Translations under genes and position numbers: made by a program
Assembly: GCF_010723575.1 (NCBI RefSeq)
Contig: NZ_BLKZ01000001.1
Span: 3,100,001 to 3,164,000 of the forward strand
DNA from: Mycobacterium bourgelatii
GTDB taxonomy: Bacteria; Actinomycetota; Actinomycetes; Mycobacteriales; Mycobacteriaceae
DNA: 64,000 bases
Direction of reading: 5' to 3'
The notes under the pieces: generated by a model
What the model was told of the DNA's origin: nothing
Seen by the model: only the letters and a program-made list of their open reading frames with translations
Database searches by the model: none
Shown here: piece by piece, positions 59,762 to 64,000 of the stretch
How the letters are laid out: each line of letters starts with the position of its first letter
Position numbering within the stretch: position 1 is the first letter of the stretch

Positions 59762-62392
59762 ATGTCGTACGTAATCGCAACACCAGACCTGTTGTCGGCG
59801 GCAGCCGCGGATGTAGCAGGCATTTGCAGGTCGTTGAGTGCGGCCAACTCCGCGGCCGCAAACTCCACCACCACCGTGGCCGTCGCGGCTGCGGATGAGG
59901 TGTCGGCGGCGATTGCGGCACTTTTCTCCCGCCACGGTCAGCAGTTCCAGGCATTGAGCGCGCAGGCGGCGACCTTTCAAGCCGAGTTTGTCCAGGCGTT
60001 GAGCGCCGGCGGAGCCGCCTATGTCGCCGCCGAGGCGGCCAGCGCCAACCCGCTGCAGGCGCTCGTCGATGCCGTGCTGGGCGTAATCAACGCACCCACC
60101 AACCTGCTGCTGGGACGCCCACTGATAGGTGACGGCACCAACGGCGCACCAGGCACGGGCCAAAACGGCGGTGCGGGTGGGATCTTGTGGGGCAACGGCG
60201 GCAACGGCGGATCGGGTGCGGCCGGTCAGCCCGGCGGCCGCGGCGGTGACGCCGGGCTGTGGGGCAACGGTGGTGCGGGAGGGGCCGGCGGGGCCGGACT
60301 GACTGGAACGGCTGGCAATACGGGCGCTCTCGGAGGCGGTGCTGGCGGGCCCGGCGGGACCGGCGGCCAAGGTGGAAATGGTGGGGCCGGCGGTAACGGT
60401 GGGCTGCTTTTCGGATCGGGTGGACCCGGTGGTGCCGGAGGTGTTGGAGGCGTCGGCGGCATCGGCGGAACCGGTGGCACCGGCGCCGCCGGAGTATCCG
60501 CGGGCGCAGCGGGCAACGTCGGCGGCACCGGGGGCAACGGCGGCGCTGGCGGCGACGGCGGCGCGGGCGGGCCCGGCGGCAAAGGTGGCCTGTTATTCGG
60601 CCAAGCAGGCACCAATGGCGCCGGTGGCGCCGGTGGCACTGGTGGCGACGCCGGGCCGGGCGGCGACGGTGGCGCCGGCGCCGCTGGCGACGCCATGAAT
60701 CGCAACGGCGGCGCCGGCGGCAATGCCGGCAATCCGGGTGCGGTGGGCGCGGGAGGCAACGGCAACTCCGGTGCCCCGAGCGGTGTTGCGGGCGCAATAT
60801 CGCAGGGCGGCACCGGAGGCACCGGTGGCGCCGGCTACGACGCCAGCACTGACGGCTCCGGCAACGGCGGCAACGGTGGCAACGGCGGCGGTGGCGGTCT
60901 GTACGGAAATGGCGGCCTCGGTGGGCATGGCGGCAACGGCTCGGTCGCTGGCAACGGAAGTGGCGGCAATGGCGGCAGGGGCGGCGACGGCGGTTCCCAA
61001 GGCGGCAACGGCGGCGCCGGCGGCGCCGGAGGCAGCGGCAGCGGCACCGGCAACAGCGGTGACGGCGGCAACGGCGGGAACGCCACTACCACTGGGACCG
61101 GCCCCATCACCGCCGGCGCCGGCGGTAGGGGCGGCGACGGCGGCAACCGCGGTGGCAATGGCGGCTGGGGCGGGAATCTAACGATCACCAATAGCGCATC
61201 GACCTTCGTTCCGGTTGGCGCCGCCGGCGGCGACGGCGGGAACGGCGTCAACGGAGGGTTTGGCGGAAACGGAGGCGAGGTGAATATCGGTACCAACGCA
61301 GCCAACGCGTCTGGCGTCAACGCTACCGGCGGCAAAGGGGGACTGGGCGGGGTCGGCACGACTGGTAACGGCGGGAACGGGGGAGCCGGAGGCCTGGGGA
61401 GGACGTTCGGAACGGGAGACGCGTTTGGCGGCGCACCGGGGGTCGGCGGGACCGGGGGCGGCACTGCCGGAAACGGCGGCCACGGTGGGGAAGCACAGAA
61501 CTGGGGAACCGGAAACGCCACCGGCAGCCATGGAGCCGACGGCGCCGCCGGCGGCAATAACGGAGGAACCGGCGGCAACGGTGGCGCCGCATCGATCCAC
61601 AACACCGCATCATCGGGTACCGTCACCGCCGGTAGGGGCGGGAGTGGCGGGAGCGGTACCGTCCAGGGCGGGAATGGCGGCACCGGAGGTGCCGCATTCA
61701 CCGACGGCACTGGGGCGATCATGGCCGGTAACGGGGGCGACGGCGGCGTGGGCGGCAGCTTCCGCGGCGGCAACGGCGGCAATGGCGGCCAGCTAACCAT
61801 CGGCAGCGCCAGCACCTCGAAATTCGTGCCGGTCGGCGCCAGCGGCGGCAACGGCGGCACCGGCTTCAACGGTGGGGACGGCGGAGGCGGTGGCACGGTG
61901 GAAGTCCAGATCGCGACGTACACGGCTAACGTGGTCGGCGGCACTGGGGGGCTCGCCGCCGGACCCGCCACGATCGGCAACGGGGGCCGCGGCGGCAATG
62001 GCGGTACCGCTATCACCTACGGAACCGGAGACGCCTTTGGCGGCATGGCGACGCCGGGGAGAGACGGCAACATAGGGGGCAACGGAGGCAACGGCGGCCA
62101 GGCACAAAACTTTGGAACCGGAAGCGCATTCGGCAGCAGCGGAGGCAATGGCGGCAACGGCAACACCGACGGGGGCAACGGCGGCGGCGGGGGCTCCGCG
62201 TCCGCCTCTAGTGGTAATGCCACCGGCGGCAACGGCGGCGGCGGCACTGGCAACACTAATAACGGAGGAAGCGGCGGCAACGGCGGCAACGCTCACGCTC
62301 CATCAGGCATTCCGACGCCTGGCGGCGGAGGCCCCGCGGGGTCCGGCGGTGCTAACCCAGGCAGTCCTGGCGCCCCCGGCAACATCGTCTAG
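59762..62392 (+). CDS. PE_PGRS family protein
   Basis: 876 residues from ATG 59762, with GGGAGG upstream. Residues 1-98 are a PE domain (MSYVIATPDLLSAAAADVAG) with the ESX secretion motif YxxxE at Tyr87-Glu91. A linker ending LLLGRPLIGDG leads to a PGRS domain of Gly-Gly-X repeats rich in Asn and Ala. The C-terminal half contains a duplicated module starting near LTITNSASTFVPVGA and again near LTIGSASTSKFVPVGA. PE_PGRS proteins are exported by ESX-5 to the cell surface. High GC and repeat content make this region assembly-prone. Confidence 0.95.
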   Translation: MSYVIATPDLLSAAAADVAGICRSLSAANSAAANSTTTVAVAAADEVSAAIAALFSRHGQQFQALSAQAATFQAEFVQALSAGGAAYVAAEAASANPLQALVDAVLGVINAPTNLLLGRPLIGDGTNGAPGTGQNGGAGGILWGNGGNGGSGAAGQPGGRGGDAGLWGNGGAGGAGGAGLTGTAGNTGALGGGAGGPGGTGGQGGNGGAGGNGGLLFGSGGPGGAGGVGGVGGIGGTGGTGAAGVSAGAAGNVGGTGGNGGAGGDGGAGGPGGKGGLLFGQAGTNGAGGAGGTGGDAGPGGDGGAGAAGDAMNRNGGAGGNAGNPGAVGAGGNGNSGAPSGVAGAISQGGTGGTGGAGYDASTDGSGNGGNGGNGGGGGLYGNGGLGGHGGNGSVAGNGSGGNGGRGGDGGSQGGNGGAGGAGGSGSGTGNSGDGGNGGNATTTGTGPITAGAGGRGGDGGNRGGNGGWGGNLTITNSASTFVPVGAAGGDGGNGVNGGFGGNGGEVNIGTNAANASGVNATGGKGGLGGVGTTGNGGNGGAGGLGRTFGTGDAFGGAPGVGGTGGGTAGNGGHGGEAQNWGTGNATGSHGADGAAGGNNGGTGGNGGAASIHNTASSGTVTAGRGGSGGSGTVQGGNGGTGGAAFTDGTGAIMAGNGGDGGVGGSFRGGNGGNGGQLTIGSASTSKFVPVGASGGNGGTGFNGGDGGGGGTVEVQIATYTANVVGGTGGLAAGPATIGNGGRGGNGGTAITYGTGDAFGGMATPGRDGNIGGNGGNGGQAQNFGTGSAFGSSGGNGGNGNTDGGNGGGGGSASASSGNATGGNGGGGTGNTNNGGSGGNGGNAHAPSGIPTPGGGGPAGSGGANPGSPGAPGNIV

Positions 62393-62631
62393 GCGAAATC
62401 ACCCTGGCACGGCAAGCAGTCTTGGCGCAGGGCGAGCCGCCGTTTGGGACTTGAGGAATAGACGGTAAGGCTTATCGACCGTACTTTTTTGTCCCCCATC
62501 TGGCATTCGCGCAGCGGGTGAGTTGGTTGACGCGTTCTCGAACGGCTCCCTGGCAACGTGCTCGAGCGAGTCATCACAGCGGCCCACGGCCGGGGTTCGA
62601 GGCACCCGCCGCATGGCCGGCCCGACGACGA

Positions 62632-63126
62632 TTAGGCCCGCACGGCGGCCGCAAAAGCTTCTTCGGCGGCGTCGCCGTGGACCGCGAAGACGACACGCTC
62701 GAGGGATGTCGGCTGGTGCTGGCGGACCGCGTCGACCATGAGTCGCGCCGCGTCCTGCAACGGGAAGCCGCCCACCCCCGTCCCGAACGCCACCAGCGCG
62801 AGCGACCGGCAACCGAGGTCATCTGCCTTGCGGAGCGTCGAGCAGGTTGCCCGGGTGATGATCTCGGCCGAGGTAGGCCCGCCCAGCTCCATCGTCGCCG
62901 CGTGGATTACGTAGCGTGCCGGCATGTCACCGGCGGTGGTCTCCACCGCTTCGCCGAGCTCGATCGGAGCCTTCTCGTGCGACTCCCGTTGCACGGCCGG
63001 CCCACCGGCCCGGGAGATTGCCGCAGCGACTCCGCCGCCGTGCCGAAGTTGGGTGTTCGCGGCGTTGGCGACGGCATCGACCTCAAGTTTGGTGACGTCT
63101 GCCTGCAGGACTTCCAAAGCGATCAT
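62632..63126 (-). CDS. stand-alone macro domain protein
   Basis: A 164-residue macro domain covering the full fold: IALEVLQADVTKLEVDAVANAANTQL, RHGGGVAAAISRAGG (the ADP-ribose pocket), GDMPARYVIHAATM and ALVAFGTGVGGFPL. Proteins of this type bind or remove ADP-ribose or its derivatives. M. tuberculosis LppD (Rv1899c) has a similar domain in a larger lipoprotein, from memory; here the N-terminal lipoprotein part is absent. Confidence 0.92.
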   Translation of the reverse strand: MIALEVLQADVTKLEVDAVANAANTQLRHGGGVAAAISRAGGPAVQRESHEKAPIELGEAVETTAGDMPARYVIHAATMELGGPTSAEIITRATCSTLRKADDLGCRSLALVAFGTGVGGFPLQDAARLMVDAVRQHQPTSLERVVFAVHGDAAEEAFAAAVRA

Positions 63127-63252
63127 CGACTCATTGTCACCCGCACTGATCGGTCTGCTGGTCGCCTCCAGCGGCCGGCTGCCGGGCTCGTCGTAGCATG
63201 GGGTAGCTTGGCGTCAAGCGCGCAAAGCCGCGGCTCACTAGGAGGCAGACCG

Positions 63253-63654
63253 ATGGCGCAAACAGACGACCCAGCTTCCAACGGCGGCGCGGGCGCACCG
63301 GGCGGGCAAGGCGGCCAAGGCGGTGCCGGCGGTCGAGGTGGCGCCGGAGGCGCGGGTGGTGCCGGCGGCGCAGGCGGTAGAGGCGGCGCAGGCGGTCGCG
63401 GTGGTGACGGCGGCCGTGGTGGCGACGGGGGAGCGGGTGGCCCCGGTGGCGCCGGCGGAGAGCCGGGCCGTGGCGGCGAGGGCGGCCCCGGCGGCCAGCC
63501 GGGGCAACCAGGACAGCCCGGTCAGCCCGGTCAGCCAGGCCAACCCGGGCAACCAGGCCAACCCGGGCAACCAGGCCAGCCCGGTAGCCCAGGCCAGCGC
63601 GGAGGACTTACCGACCCGGGCATACCGGGCCAAGAGGGTAGTCCCAGCACTTAA
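63253..63654 (+). CDS. Gly-rich PGRS-like protein with collagen-like Gly-Gln-Pro tail, no PE domain
   Basis: 133 residues from ATG 63253 with GGAGGC upstream. It starts MAQTDDPASNGGAGAPGGQG, continues as about 60 residues of Gly-Gly-X blocks and then nine successive Gly-Gln-Pro triplets, ending GLTDPGIPGQEGSPST. No signal peptide, PE or PPE domain is visible. Gly-X-Pro triplets are typical for collagen-like triple helices. The function is unknown. It could be a PE_PGRS-derived gene, but the reading frame and start are clean. Confidence 0.65.
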   Translation: MAQTDDPASNGGAGAPGGQGGQGGAGGRGGAGGAGGAGGAGGRGGAGGRGGDGGRGGDGGAGGPGGAGGEPGRGGEGGPGGQPGQPGQPGQPGQPGQPGQPGQPGQPGQPGSPGQRGGLTDPGIPGQEGSPST

Positions 63655-63738
63655 GGCCCGATCGCTATTGCCGCCGCTGGCGCAGCGACTGTTGGCGTGA
63701 CCCGGGAGGTTGTTGACGGCGTGCCTGCTTGAAATGGG

Positions 63739-63791
63739 GAGGACCTCCTGACGGAGTGGATGTGTCTGCATTCACCCATAGGAGGTCCTCG
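63739..63791 (+). promoter_or_regulatory. hairpin that can mask the transposase ribosome-binding site
   Basis: GAGGACCTCCT at 63739-63749 is the exact reverse complement of AGGAGGTCCTC at 63781-63791, separated by 31 nt. The right arm contains AGGAGG, the Shine-Dalgarno of the transposase gene starting at GTG 63792. Pairing in mRNA would hide it; this is a common way for insertion elements to stay silent when transcribed from outside. Confidence 0.65.
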
Positions 63792-64000
63792 TGTCTCACG
63801 CTAACGCCCGTACCAACCTGTTCGCTCGTCGGCTGATCGTCGAGCGTGTCGCTGCTGGTTGGCCGCCCGCGCATGTGGCTGAACAGCTGGGTATTTCGCG
63901 GTCAACGGTGTACAAGTGGTTGCGCCGGTACGCCGAGGGCGGCGACGCGGCGTTGGCCGACCGGTCCTCGCGCCCGATCCGGATGCCCCAGCGCACCAGC
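63792..64000 (+). CDS. IS481-type transposase, N-terminal part (cut by window end)
   Basis: The frame starts GTG 63792 (VSHANARTNLFARRLIVERV) and reads a helix-turn-helix region AEQLGISRSTVYKWLRRYAEGG followed by LADRSSRPIRMPQRTS. The LADRSSRP motif is typical of IS481-family and related integrase-core transposases. The catalytic domain lies beyond the window. The element probably begins upstream of 63739, but its terminal repeat cannot be defined without the right end. Confidence 0.85.

Noticed and set aside
60835..62016. 393-codon proline-rich frame antisense to the PE_PGRS gene
   Set aside because: It is the mirror of Gly-Gly-X coding sequence (GGC/GCC repeats) and has no conserved motif.
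63480..63600. Short repeated units that could look like a CRISPR array
   Set aside because: The units are 9-18 bp in-frame Gly-Gln-Pro codons with no spacers, so they are a coding minisatellite.

Overview
The window looks like the chromosome of a slow-growing, nontuberculous Mycobacterium. It is GC-rich and encodes a PE_PGRS protein, antigen 85B, a resuscitation-promoting factor, a secreted gamma-type chorismate mutase, LppE, CYP140 and IdeR-type iron boxes. Gene order closely follows, from memory, the M. tuberculosis H37Rv segment around Rv1861-Rv1899, with insertions and losses. It differs from M. tuberculosis in carrying an intact oxyR, a lon protease, a phosphoketolase and a kup potassium transporter gene. 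The species cannot be fixed from the sequence alone.

Layout. 0-15.4 kb: metabolic enzymes (AdhA-like dehydrogenase, phosphoketolase, SDR, aldehyde dehydrogenase, thiolase-like protein, an epimerase/PEP-synthase-like fusion, a ferredoxin reductase) and small conserved proteins. 15.6-21.4 kb: lon, a TauE/SafE exporter with a divergent AraC regulator, lldD2. 21.4-25 kb: alpha-amylase-family enzyme and a peroxide-defence cluster, ahpD-ahpC divergent from oxyR. 25-28 kb: iron storage, bfd divergent from bfrA with two IdeR boxes between them. 28-34.5 kb: a DHA2 efflux pump, then glnA3 and an amidohydrolase (a split FluG-like pair), followed by a frameshifted acyltransferase. 35-38.7 kb: a kup gene split by a 1,693-bp IS1380-family element with a 4-bp CTAG target duplication. 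38.8-48.3 kb: cyp140, lppE, SDR, SRPBCC, rpfC, chorismate mutase, a hydrolase and fbpB. 47.8-57 kb: a probable steroid-catabolism locus (a CYP125-family P450 with an alcohol dehydrogenase, a nitronate-monooxygenase-like flavoprotein, a Baeyer-Villiger-type monooxygenase, a second dehydrogenase) with three KstR-type palindromes in 3 kb. 57-64 kb: nitrilase, methyltransferase, dtd, PE_PGRS, a stand-alone macro domain, a small PGRS/collagen-like protein and the start of an IS481-type element.

The strongest new observations are the exact reconstruction of the IS-split kup gene, the cluster of KstR boxes around a CYP125 paralogue, two families of intergenic palindromic repeats, a C8-tract frameshift in an acyltransferase, an internal duplication in the PE_PGRS protein, and a PE-less glycine-rich protein with a collagen-like Gly-Gln-Pro tail. 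I saw no tRNA, rRNA or CRISPR array.
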